Shown: positions 37,329-48,260 of the stretch, piece by piece
Position numbering within the stretch: the stretch's first letter is position 1
How the letters are laid out: every line of letters begins with the position of its first letter
From: Pyrocephalus nanus
Taxonomy: Eukaryota > Chordata > Aves > Passeriformes > Tyrannidae
DNA: 64,000 bases
Direction: 5' to 3'
Assembly: GCA_038380795.1 (NCBI GenBank)
Contig: CM076263.1
Span: 10,840,709-10,904,708 of the forward strand
The notes under the pieces: generated by a model
What the model saw: the letters and a program-made list of their open reading frames with translations, nothing else
Told to the model about the DNA's origin: nothing
The model's database searches: none
Position numbers and translations under genes: made by a program

Positions 37329-40265
37329 CACCGGCGTTTGGCTGTTTCTTTTTATTTACTTCGTGTTTTTATGTTTTGTCTGGTTATTTCTCCTTTCCTC
37401 TCAAGATGCGTGGCGGGCAGTGACAGCTGCCCTCGGGGCTGAGAGGTGCCACCGCCGGTCCCCCGCCCCGTACCTCCGCCCGCCTCTCGGGGGTCTCCGC
37501 GGGTCCCTCAGCCCTGGTCGGAGCCGTCCCCGCCGCCCCAGGGACGGGGTTCGCCGGTCCGTGACAGCCGGGTTCGGCCGAGCCCCGGCGGTGCCGCTCC
37601 CGGGGCGCCCTGAAGGGATTAAATCCGCTCCCGGGGGGACCCTCAGATTCCTCGGTCCGGTCGGAAAGGTCTCTCTGGGTGTCTCGGTGCTCTCCACGGA
37701 GGTTTGGGGGGAGCCTGGGAAAGGGGTCCACGCGCCCCGCTGCCACCCCCGGCTCCTCGCACCCTGCGGGCACACGGAGGGGCTGCGCCTTCCCCTGGCA
37801 GCGCGGGCTTAAATGATCCGGATTTTCTGTAGCTGCTAAAAAAAATTTTAAGTAGTCTTCTTAAGGAGTGGTATCGAGTTTAACTAGGAACCTGTGCTCC
37901 TAACTTCCCAAAGGGCACGGGAAAGATTTTTCTCTTGCACAGCGTTTGGCAGCGCAAGCCTTCTGCAGTCTGCTGTTACCACTTGTGACATTCTTAACTT
38001 TATCCATATGAAGAGAGTGGTTAAATTCTGCCTTAACAGCGTTTCAGGATCTCTGACAAATTCTTCCATTTGTTTCTATAGTGAATACGAACGTCCTTAT
38101 TGCAGAACTGATACAAAACGCTTCCACTCTAGTGCTACTTTGGTAGAAAAGGTAGTCTCTTCTTTTTTTCCCTTCTCCTTTACCCCAGCGTGCTGTAGAT
38201 TAGTGTGCCTTATTTAAAAACAACAACAAAACCTAGGAAAAACTACTTATACATCATTTTAGAAAGGCCTTGTGATATCTGGGATTAACTAGGTGTAACT
38301 GAATTTAGTAAATATCTGTCAATGACCTGCTTGGCTCTCGTCTTGGGACACTCATGCAAAGCTGTCAGTGAGATTTTATTTACTAATAGAGGAATCACAT
38401 AACACCCATATGAACCAGAGTGAAAGTGCACGTGAGTAGGACAATGCTTGGTATGATCTCGGGGTTCTCGAGCTGGAGCCAAGCTCAGTGCCAAGAAGTC
38501 ACTATGCAGTAGCAGACATCCATCCTTCCAGTCTAAAAATATTGGCCCTCTGCTATTCTTTTCCCTCTTCCATGAGCGCATCCGCTAGCAAAGCAATAAA
38601 ATGCTGCCTCCTCCCCTCTGCTTCCCTGAACCAAGAGATAGATAGATAACATCAAGTTGGAGAGAGGACTAGGCAGGAGGCTGCTCATCTCATGAAGAGA
38701 TGTAAGCATTTCACAAGAGAGTACACTGACTTGGCCTCATCTCCTTCTTTCTTTTTTTTTTTTTCCCCCTCTTTGTTTGTGCACTTTTTCTTCTCCCCTT
38801 CTCTGCTGAGGACTCTGTGTGTTTTTTTGAGGGAGAAGCTGTGATTGGAGAAACATGAAAGCTAGTTCTTGTGTAAGACCTTGGTAATTTCTAAATCCTA
38901 CTGCAACAATACCCTAATCACATTCCTTTGGGGAGCTGATTGTAGACTAGTTCTTTTTGCACAGGGATAATGCTTGGAATAACTACAGAGAAGAAGCCAA
39001 GAAAACTAGAATTTGTTCAAAGCTTTGGTGTCTTGCTTAATGGCAGGCATAGTAGACTACTGAAAATTCCAAGGTGGAAGCATAGCAACCATATATTTTT
39101 GTGGTGATATAGATTTGAGCAGCTGGCTCTCTTGCTGTATATTTACTTGTATGTCTGAGAAGCCTCTTCACTTGCCAGCATTTTTTGGAGTTGCTTTCTC
39201 GGTGCCTATGAATGTACGGAGGTGAAAGGTCTGTATTTGGGGTAGCTTGGGCCTTGTTTTCAGACTTGTCAATCCTGGATGTCATCCGGAGTCTCAATTG
39301 GAGAGTCATCTAAACATGCTCTTCTAGGATACAGAGGAAGTAGTGCCAATAGTTGCAATTCAGGTAATATGTTAGAACAGAGCTTGTCATAGTCAAACTG
39401 CCAGAGACATATGGAAGTCTGGTGAATTGTGGGAGCAACTAGAGCTCTCCACTGGCACTTAGAACTAGCCACCAGGCCAGGTACTTGCCAAGGACTGCTG
39501 GAGTGGAAGGACACAGCAGTGAAAGAAAGCATGAGGTGATGGTGGTAGTCAGTGTGCTAAACGTGAGGTGATCACCTCTGAAGGAGAGAGACTGTGATTA
39601 GTGCATCTGCCTGGGAAGTTTTAGGTCTTGACTCAAGTCTTTCCTCTGCAGGCAGATCTTGCATTTTAGATGAATGCTGTAATAACTTACATATATTTTC
39701 TAAAGCTGTCATAGTCTTCCTTTGATTTTGGGCATGGAAGCCATCGCTAGTACTCAAAATACTGTAAACCAAGATGTAGTTTTTTGTTTGCTTGTTTGGT
39801 TGCTTTTTCTATATATAGGAGGAATGAGTAAAGTGGAGGAAGAGCCAAGTTTGTTCAGTGATTACAATAGAAAAAAGAATTAGTATGCTGGTCTGCTTGC
39901 GACTCTAACTTCAGTAGTTGAGGATGTTCCATTTCTTTGCTCATAATTGCTGAGGAGGCAGGGAACTACAGCTGGTTATTGCAGATGTCTGACTTCCCAA
40001 AGGCACTTTGGAACATCCTGGAACATCTCTGAGGAGTTTTGACTCTCAATTGCTTCCTGAGGACCTTGTTTACAATCACTTACCTGAGACACTAGCACGA
40101 TAGCTCAAAGGGAGATCTGAAGATTCATAAGTCTGTGAAGTCTGGGAGAAGTATCTTAAACACTACATCATCTTCTCCAGTATTTGTGCAGCACCTAGTA
40201 CTGCTGCTACTGAATATGAATTTCTAGAACCTGAATAAAATGAGATAAAAATCACTTGATTATCA

Positions 40266-41145
40266 CTATGATCACATAATACCTGGGGTTGGAAGAGACC
40301 TCTGGAGATCATCTAGTCCAGCCACCCTGCTAAAGCAGGGTCACCTAGAGCAGGTTGCACAGGATCATGACTAGGCAGGTTTTGAATATCTCCAGAAAAG
40401 GAGATTCCAAAGCCTCTTTGGGCAGTCAGTGCTCTGTCACCTTCAAAGTAAAGAAGTAAAGAAGGTCTTCATGTTCAGACGGAACTTCCTTTTGTTTTGT
40501 TTCATTTTGTGCTTGTTGCCCCTTGTGCTGTCACAGGACACCTCTGTAAAGAGTCTGGCCCCATCTTCTTGACACCCATCCTTAAGATATTTATAAGCAT
40601 TAATAAGACCCCCTCTCAGTTTTCTCTTCTCAGGCTAAACAAGCTGAACTCTCTCAGCCTCTCTTCCAAAGAGAGATGCTCCAGCCCCTTACACGTCTGT
40701 AGCCCTCCCTTGGACCCTCCCCAGTAGTTCCTTGTCGTTTGTGAACTAGGGAGCCTGGAACTGGACACAGCACTCCAGATACGGCCTGAGCAGGGGAGGA
40801 AGATAACCTCCTTCATTGTGCTGGCCACACTGTTCCTAGTGCACCTCAGGATACCACTGGACTTCCTGGCCACAAGGACACACTGCCGGCTCATTGTTAA
40901 CTTGTCTGCCAGGACTCCCAGATCCTTCTTGGCCAAGCTGCTTTTCAGCAGGCTAACTCTTAACCTGTACTGGTCCATGAAGTTATTCCTCGTGAGCTGC
41001 AGGACCCCACACTTGCCTTTGTGGAACTTCATGAGGTTCCTCTCTGCCCCACTCTTTAGCCTGGACAGATCTTTTTGAATAGCAGCAGAGATACCATTCC
41101 ACAGATACTACCTACCAAGATGCCGGTGTTCATCTTGCTGATGTC
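40266..41145 (-). mobile_element. CR1 LINE, 5'-truncated, minus strand, in intron 1
   Basis: The left edge (ATGATCACATAATACCTGGGG then TTGGAAGAGACCTCTGGAGATCATCTAGTCC) is the reverse-complemented CR1 3' UTR. It is a different subfamily type from the copy at 21.6 kb (GAGACCTCTGGAG versus GGGACCTTAAAG). On the minus strand, 41032-40616 retains 138 codons of the ORF2 C-terminus, beginning MKFHKGKCGVLQL, downstream of where the catalytic FADD box would lie. The polymerase core itself is missing. The element is antisense to RAI14. The right edge is approximate because similarity fades between 41090 and 41150. Confidence 0.92.
40616..41032 (-). pseudogene. CR1 ORF2 C-terminal remnant (138 codons)
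   Basis: An open frame on the minus strand matches the region after the reverse-transcriptase active site of CR1 ORF2: MKFHKGKCGVLQL, then [20 protein letters not shown], then LEHLSLEERLREFSLFSL near the end. It stays open for its whole preserved length but lacks the endonuclease, the catalytic RT core and a start context, so it is a relic and not a gene. The usual downstream LRGDLI block of the family is not in this frame, which suggests a frameshift near 40616. Confidence 0.85.
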
Positions 41146-44100
41146 CTGCTAGTTTATAGCATCGGTAGTCTTCCAGAACAGAAAATAATCTGAATTTCTA
41201 ATGCTTTTTATTGAAGGATGGAAACACATGCAGCTCTCCATTTTTAAGCAGTGTTAAAAAAATAAACTCCATTTTCATCAGCTAAAGTATTTTCCCTGCC
41301 CAAGAACTTGATAGCTGAAAAGAGGAGCTGTGTTATCAGCACAGTCCCTGAAGGTATTTCTGGACTACACGAGCTTTCAGTAGAATACTCTTCCAAGGCA
41401 CTTATGGGAGTGGGACTTGTCAAGTGTCTTATGTAAATTGCTTTGATGTTCCCGACTTTCCATCTCCAACCCTAATAGATGACTGCTCTGCCTTAGGCCG
41501 TTTCAGAATATTAATCCATAAAGTCATGGATATGTCTCTTCATAGATTTAGCACTGCAACTGTACAGTTTGTTTTGTTTGTCAGTTCTGAAGAAAGTCAA
41601 GTTGGATGGTTGATTACAGAATAATAGAAAAGGAGTAAGTATAAGCAAGTACTCGTTGCTGTTACCTGTGTGGGTTTCTTATTTAAGAACTGACATTTCA
41701 CAATTGTGACTCTTCAGTGCTTTTTCTCTGTTTCTAATTGTAGCTGGATGCTTCATTTCCAATCTCATCCTGTTGAACTAAGCACTGAACATGGAAAGGT
41801 CTTCAGGACTGCAACCGATCTTATGTATGGCCAGACTAAAGGAGATGTCTCAAAACTGAGGGGCGTGCAAGAGAGGATCTTTTTGTTTTAGAGACAGGGA
41901 AATTGAAAGCAGAGAAAGACAGTGGTCTGTCCCAGTTCATGCAAGTCTTGTCTCTTTTGCTGTGCTCTTCATTGAGATGGGTGTGTGTTGACAGACATTT
42001 CCAGACAAAAGAACTGGAGTGAGAACAGAGCAAAGTTGTATGTAATGAGTGTATGACAAATTTGCCTAGACTTTGTTTGAGCTAGAATTTTGCCCAAAGT
42101 TCTGTCTAATATGCAAGTAAACAGATCAGGGCAATTTCACGTTTTGATTTTTCTCAAACATTCTTCTGTAATTCACTGTGTCTAAGGCCTTGTTGGTGGA
42201 AGCTTTCTGCTCGCTGTCAAGAACTGCATTTGAATACACTGTTTAACAAACTGCACATACCCCTTGCATCCACAGTCTTCTCTGTTGCCTGGGTTTGTGT
42301 TGAATGTATGAAATGCACAGAGGCTGGTACTGCTTCAGCTGAATCCATTAAAATCCATTAAAACAAAATTTAACATTTGCAAATTCTGAATATCAAAAGG
42401 AAGTGTAAAGGTAGAGAGTTGCTGCAAAGCCTTCTGGAGGGAGGAGCAAGAGCTCTAGATTTGTTAGTGTTGCAATATCTATGGAGCTCTAACTTTTGGG
42501 CTCAAATGCTTAAATTTGTAGAGTTCAGCACATCCTTGCCAGTGATTTGTGAGCAGATAGTGGGATTGTACTAAGTTACCCAAGGCCCTTGCTATCTCTG
42601 ATGTCTGATTCTGTTTAGAGTGGGATTAACTGTATATAAATCACTCCCACTCTTGTGTAGTGCTTGGGCTTCTCAGTGCATTTTTCAGTGTGTTTTCATT
42701 AGTAAGTAATAGTGGATTAACCAAGCCAAGAATTATTTGTCTTTATAGGTGACATTCAGTTTAAAAAATTCTGTTCTATTTGACTTTTCCTATGGTAGGG
42801 TGGGTTACTCAAGATGGAAAAACCGAGCTGTGCTGATAAAGAATGGGGAAATGTTCCTGTTGCTTTTGGTCACATCATACATGCTTGTCTGGTTTGGCCT
42901 GAGAAATGGAAGAATATGCTCAGCTGGATGGAAATAGGAAGGTAATCAGAGGTGAAGTGTTAGGTGGATATTTCTTGGGGACAGTGGGGCTGCTGCCTTT
43001 GTGTGGAAACAATCGAAGAGGCTGGACAGTGGCTAATGCCTCCAGCCAGTACTGTGGCTTTGGTACTGCTAAGGAAGAGCTTAGGTTGGAGCATGACATT
43101 GAATGGTACGTCAGGGTAGCTCAGGCACATGAAGCATTTGCGGAGTTGGGTAGTGAAGGTGAGCAGCAGAAGGGATACATTGGTGTTATGTCTCTGGCTG
43201 TGCTGCAGTGCGGGCTGCTGCTAGGCTTGTGTTTCTGGGTTGGAGCAGGGCTTGTGATTTACAAACAGATGATCCAGAGAATAATGATGATGTTGTTCTT
43301 TGGGGGAAGACGCTTCTGGGGCCCCTTATTTTCCCCCCTGAGTAGGTGTATTCGCACAAAGGAGGTTTTAAGTGTCTAGCGTCAATAGGACTCTTTCACA
43401 TTCCAGACCCTTTTTTCATTTCCCCCTTCCCCCCATGTATGTTGCCAGATCTTGCATGGAGTCTGTAAATATTTTCTGTAACCTCTCAGGGTTAAAAAAG
43501 TTTTTTGAAGTATTTTTGGGAGGGGAGGGGGAAATTAGTTGAAAACATTACTTGTGGTTTGCTGTGGAACTGCTTTTGTTGTTTGAGGTGGAGGCTTCTC
43601 AGGGTGTTCTGAAAGAGATGCGGGATTTTTGACACCTAAGTTAATTGAATTCAGCACTTATCAATCAGTAAAGGGTGACTCTCATTAGTGGGATTTATAA
43701 ACTGTTTTACTGTAAACTTGTAGTTTTACTTAGTGAAACTACGGCTTTTCACTGGATCTTTGGCTGTTCAAGGAATTAATTGTAACATTGTTTGATAGAC
43801 CTTACTCTGATTTTAATGCAATTTCATGGAAGGGAAAAAATATCAGTATTGTTGTTTACTGTGGTTTCCACAAATCTCACTGTAAATCAGTGGGGAAGAT
43901 TATCCTAATCTGTTTCCTGCGTTTAAACCTAAAGATTGTATTATGTATTAAAACACAGTTGCACTGAAATTATTGAGGCCAAAGATTACCACCAGTTCAA
44001 TGTCTCTTGTTTGAACTAGATAGGTTTACCACCAACCTAAAGATGTTTTTTGTGGCTTCAAGGCCATTTCTTAGCATTAAGCTAAAGGAAGATGAGATGG

Positions 44101-45312
44101 AGGACTAGATATTTAATTTTGGATCTAATGGTTAAAAGCACATGATCGGCATTAGCTGTTGAGTATCCCTCGAGTTAAGCACTTATCTGCTGCTAACTTG
44201 CTGCAGCTATAAAACGACAGCGCTCAGTATTTATTACTGCATTTGTTCAGAAAGCACCGAAATGCCACTATAAGTAGAGAATGCTTCTTGTTAATACCTG
44301 TGATTCATTGCAGAAATACTGTTTTGAAGTATCTTCATGCTCCCTAGTGAATTTCTAGTAGTCACTTCCTATCAAGAGTATTAATGGCGCTTCCCTTTAT
44401 CCTCCCTCTGGCAAATAAGCAGTTGTCATAAAGCTCTGCTGAATCAGGATGCTGACCTCCTTTTCCATAAATTCCAATAATTACACCCTGTGAGAGGTGA
44501 CTTCCTCCTTTAAACAGTACCAAGAAAAGGCAGCCCTCTCCACGCATTTCTGTCTCTACAGTTGAAGGATTATGGGCATTATGATGCTTAAACTGTAATA
44601 TTAATATTTGTGTTTACTTCCTCTTGTGGAATAAGTAGAGATGTGACACACACTAAACTTGGGAATGCTGGTTTTGTGTGCTTGTGCATGCTTTTTTAAT
44701 TATGCTGAGGATTTGAGTTTCACATTCAATGTATAAAATGCACTTAGCAAATGGTGAAGTATCCTATGGGGAAAAAAAGGTTGTCTTCTGATAGAAACGC
44801 TTCTTCCTTCCTCAGAAGGAGTAAAAGTAAAATAGTTGGAACGCTTGCAAATCTTGTTAGTTAGACTCTACTACAGGTTCCTCAGAGAAGAGAGTGCAGC
44901 CTTGCAGCTGTTCTGTGTGTATACCTACAAGGAGTTGTCATCTCTCCCCTAGCCTTGTAGTTGAGTACTTTGTCTTCCTTGGGAGCAATAACAAATCTTT
45001 CATCCACAGGAGCCAAAAATGGTGAAGGGGTAGGAAGGGGAAAGACAGCCTATAGCAGACAATTCTTTGGCAATCTGTATGTGAGGAAAGATTTCTTGTT
45101 TTCAATTGTCCATGCACAGGATTTCTTTATATCTTATTAACTGGTCTAACTAAACAGTTCACTTTTTTTAGTTAAATGTATTTAAGATTTAAAAGTCCTG
45201 TTAAATTTTGGATTTTGTAGGACATTATATCATGTTTAAAGTTCCTTTAAATTGTCGGGTTTTTTTGTTTTTCACAAAAGTTTCAAAAACAGCTTGGGGT
45301 TTTGTCCTACAT

Positions 45313-45327
45313 TCTCTCTCTCTCTCT

Positions 45328-45377
<50 letters not shown>
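45313..45377. repeat. (CT)n followed by 47 consecutive T
   Basis: TCTCTC repeats at 45313-45330 run straight into 47 thymines at 45331-45377. On the minus strand this reads A47 then GAGAGA. A long pure A run could be the tail of a minus-strand retroposed copy, but there is no AATAAA-type signal (TTTATT on plus) just to its right and no recognisable source sequence. It is more simply a microsatellite. The length is likely polymorphic or misassembled. Confidence 0.95.
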
Positions 45378-45378
<1 letters not shown>

Positions 45379-47548
45379 GTGGGGTATGTAAAGAAAGCCA
45401 GATAAGTAATGGTATTTGTCTTGTCTGTACCCTGGCATTTCTGGTCTTTGCAGTTCTCATCATCCTTAGTGTTACTAGAGAATGATTTAGGAGATTATTA
45501 GTCTCTTGCTGAGGTTCAGGCTCCTTTCCAGTGCAGGTTGTGGCAGCTGTTGTGCAATTTAAACACTTCCTCCAAAGTTTGTATAGGTGTAGCAGAAATA
45601 AAGTACTATGCTTCTGTCAGAACAACCTGAAATATTTCCTTCTTCTTGATTAATTTTTTTTTTTTGTTACTATTTTAAAAATACATCACTCAGCCCAGGA
45701 AAGAGCTAAGAAATTGTCAATTTGGGAGTGAAAAGTTGCAAAATCTGTTTCCTTTTTTCATTTTGCATGCTAAAGAATTAAACAAAATGCCATAAGCCCA
45801 TTCTCCTTTGATTAAATGCAAGAACTTCGGATGAAACCCCTTGTTCATTTGCTTGGAGTCAGTCAGGAATCAGACGTGACTTCAAAATGACTGCATAATT
45901 AGACTTAGAGTAATTTAATTAGATGTAATGATATTTAACAACTTGCAGAATTACCCCATCCACATTACCTATTGTTACCTATTGGAGGGGTGTGGCCTGT
46001 GGGAAATGTGTTTGTGTGTATATAGTATATGGAATTTTTTGTTTGTTTGGGGTTTTTTTGAAGAAAGGTGCTTGAGTTTGTCCTAACTGGTTATCAGATA
46101 AATATGGGGTTGAACTAAATGGCATGTTTACTTAGTACTAATTGCTATTCCTGACTGGTACTTAACTTTGGATTTTGTGGAAGCATTCATATATATTCTA
46201 CTAAGAGTATACTGCATAGTTGGATTTTTAAAACTCATAGTAGATTGATGATGATTACTTAGCAGCTTGCCTCATAATAATGAGATGCACTTTTATGAAA
46301 CAATTTAGTCTCACTTTGCTTATCAAACTGTAATCTACTTTTTCTGAAGAGTGATGTGAAACATAGTGACCCTGCATGACCTATTTGAAATTATGCTCCA
46401 GTCCTCATTTCAGTTATTTATTTATCTGACTAGACTTGTAAAACTTTTTCTACTTTCCTTCTAGGGTGGAGGGAGGAAGTTTATACAGCTGAACATCCTT
46501 TACTTTAAACTGTTCCTTCAGAAAGAATTTGTATAGCAGCTAAAACTCGCAGATGAAAGTGACTAACTATTTTCAGTAAGCATACTGCAAAACTGAAAAT
46601 GTGGAACATTTTTACATAGGTGCATTTGCCAATCCAGATGTACGTTGCTCCCTCATTAAGTTTTTCTGCTGTTCTGCAGGAAAAAGCACATTGCCATGCC
46701 GCTTTAACATGCTGTTCACTGTTCGGTTTGTCCTGGATTGGCAATATGTGGTATAACTGGAGCTTTCTGTAGGAAACTTTGCTCCCAGTTCCTCTGTGAG
46801 AGTTTGCAGCTTGTCTGTTACATTAGTTTTATATGTTTGTTCAACTGCTGGTTTTCTATGCATGAAAGGGAGGAAGGGGGAACATGACTCTGATAGTGCA
46901 CTGCCAAGTTATAAGCGTCTTTGACTCTAAGAATACAGGCACAGTTTCTTATGAGGAATAATCTAAAACAATTCTTCTGGGAGTAGCCTCTCTCTTGCTC
47001 AGTTGATTTTATCTGCTATGTTGTGTAGAGCTATCCTTGCATGTGTCATGCATGGTTTAAGTCTAATTTTGAATTTGGTTAGTGGTTAGGCTTGTGCATA
47101 AAATAGTGGTGGTAGTTCTGTTACCCAGTGCAGACCCATGGTGATAGGATAATGAGGTTTTAATGAGTGACTCTCCATGCTTATTTATGTTTTTGCCACT
47201 TTACAAATGGCTGCCCTGATGATAAGGTTAAAATAGGCAGTGGGCAGAGAAATCTGCTCATGTATGAACATGTTGGTGATCTAATTATGTAGAGACGTAG
47301 CTTGTATAATGTGATACATACTTGAGCTTTTGGTAAAGGTTTGTTCTGTTCTTCAGTGGTCAGACTTAGGCTTGCTTTTAAGTCTGGAGAAAACAGAACG
47401 TTTCCTTAGCTAGCTGTTAATCTTTTTTAGAGCTTGAGGGCTAAATCCTCAAAGGGTGATATAGGTATGCAAATGCAATTCAGCCTTGGCTGACAGTGAA
47501 CTGAATGGTATCGAGTTGGAATCTTATTTTTCTTTCTTTTTTGTTTAG

Positions 47549-47604
47549 ATATTGAAGAAGGATAAAAATCTCCTCAAAGGTTTGGAAGGTTGAATGTGAA
47601 CAGC
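47549..47604 (+). other. RAI14: RAI14 exon 2, 5' UTR part
   Basis: The acceptor is strong: a pyrimidine tract TTTTTCTTTCTTTTTTGTTTAG ends at 47548. The 56 untranslated bases contain a stop (TAA, 47563-47565) in frame with the main start, so the coding frame cannot extend upstream within this exon. They also contain a start-stop upstream ORF (47594-47599). Which first exon is spliced to this acceptor is not certain from sequence. Confidence 0.8.
47594..47599 (+). promoter_or_regulatory. RAI14: Minimal start-stop upstream ORF (ATGTGA)
   Basis: An ATG followed directly by TGA lies five bases before the main RAI14 ATG (47605). Its context is poor (T at -3, T at +4), so most ribosomes would probably scan past. 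A start-stop element can stall or hold an initiating ribosome and lower translation of the frame downstream. It lies in exon 2, so it would be in every transcript that uses this exon. Confidence 0.7.
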
Positions 47605-47640
47605 ATGAAGAGCTTAAAAGCAAAGTTCAGGAAGAGTGAC
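47605..47640 (+). CDS. RAI14: RAI14 (ankycorbin) first coding exon, partial
   Basis: The exon encodes MKSLKAKFRKSD and then a consensus donor GTAAGT at 47641, so the following intron is phase 0. The 12 residues match the N-terminus of RAI14 as I remember it in mammals; the paralogue UACA also begins MKSLK but then differs (basic residues spaced differently). RAI14 is a roughly 980-residue cytoplasmic protein with N-terminal ankyrin repeats and a long coiled coil. It associates with actin filaments and cell junctions and is known from testis and retinal pigment epithelium. The start has A at -3 and an in-frame upstream stop. Ankyrin repeats and coiled coil lie beyond the window. The lysine/arginine-rich start may bind membrane, which is inference. 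The identity rests on a short match plus exon structure and the upstream CpG island. Confidence 0.85.
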
Positions 47641-48243
47641 GTAAGTATTTCTGCTCAGTTTGACTGCCAGTTTCCATGCTGGAAGTAAGTTCTTCACTCC
47701 CACCTTGATAAGCTAGTAGGTTAATGAATTACAGAGAATAAAATCTTTTTCCAAGCACAAAGGCAACACCTGAGTACAGTATGGAGTAGGCTGTTTCTAT
47801 TTGTAGGGTCCTTCTCTGTTATGTTAATTAACAGTATTTCACTACCCTGGTCCCCATAACTGAATCATACACATGTATGTAGGGTCTGCAGAACTTCAGT
47901 TACGTTGTGCTGGTGCCCAGAGTGAAACTTTGTTCCAGGTTTAGGATTAAGCCTAGTAAGGACTTTACTACCCAATCATATTTCTGTCTAAGCATAATAC
48001 AGGTCTTATCAGTGTGGTGTTTGAGCACTTAACGAAACGTCTCAGTCTGTGGCAGGGTTACTTTGTCAGCAAGAACCCACTCAGCAATTAGGGCAGCTGT
48101 GGTTTATCAGCTCTGGTGTGATAGGAAGGGTGGATAGGAGCCTGGACCAGTGAGGAAAGCAGACATAAATATGGAGGTCCTCAGGAGCATCTTCCCAATA
48201 GCATTAAGAGAGACATTAGGCTGCACATCATGTTGCCTCTTGC

Positions 48244-48260
48244 TAGTAGTAGTAGTAGTA
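48244..48260. repeat. Short (TAG)n microsatellite
   Basis: Five TAG units plus TA lie in intron 2. It is a short trinucleotide tract of no evident function. Confidence 0.8.

Larger units (their letters stand above)
36720..37810 (+). promoter_or_regulatory. RAI14: CpG island, presumed RAI14 promoter and exon 1
   Basis: About 1.1 kb is very GC-rich with frequent CpG, in contrast to the AT-rich, CpG-poor DNA on both sides. It contains clustered GC boxes, an E-box and strong plus-strand 5' splice sites, and no TATA box was seen. It is the only such island in the window and lies 10 kb upstream of the RAI14 first coding exon on the same strand, so I infer it is that gene's promoter. The many long frames in it on both strands are a consequence of high GC and are not treated as genes. 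The transcription start cannot be placed from sequence alone. Confidence 0.85.
37019..47548 (+). other. RAI14: RAI14 intron 1 (proposed)
   Basis: About 10.5 kb lie between the proposed exon 1 donor GTGAGA at 37019 and the exon 2 acceptor TTTTTTGTTTAG ending at 47548. The first 800 bases belong to the CpG island. The remainder is AT-rich and holds a minus-strand CR1 at 40.27-41.15 kb and a CT/T tract at 45.3 kb. No internal exon of a known gene was recognised. A 157-codon open frame at 42906-43379 is unexplained. The left border depends on which donor is used. Confidence 0.6.

Noticed and set aside
36564..37331. 255-codon minus-strand frame and several overlapping frames on both strands in the CpG island
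   Set aside because: These are rich in glycine, proline, arginine and alanine, as any frame in very GC-rich DNA is. They overlap the promoter, a CR1 tail and each other, and no domain is visible.
37363..37812. 149-codon plus-strand frame at the right side of the CpG island
   Set aside because: It has arginine/proline/glycine composition typical of GC-rich DNA, no recognisable domain and overlapping minus-strand frames of similar length (37384-37775).
45208..45485. Overlapping frames encoding poly-phenylalanine or poly-lysine across 45.3 kb
   Set aside because: They are translations of the CT/T47 tract and not proteins.
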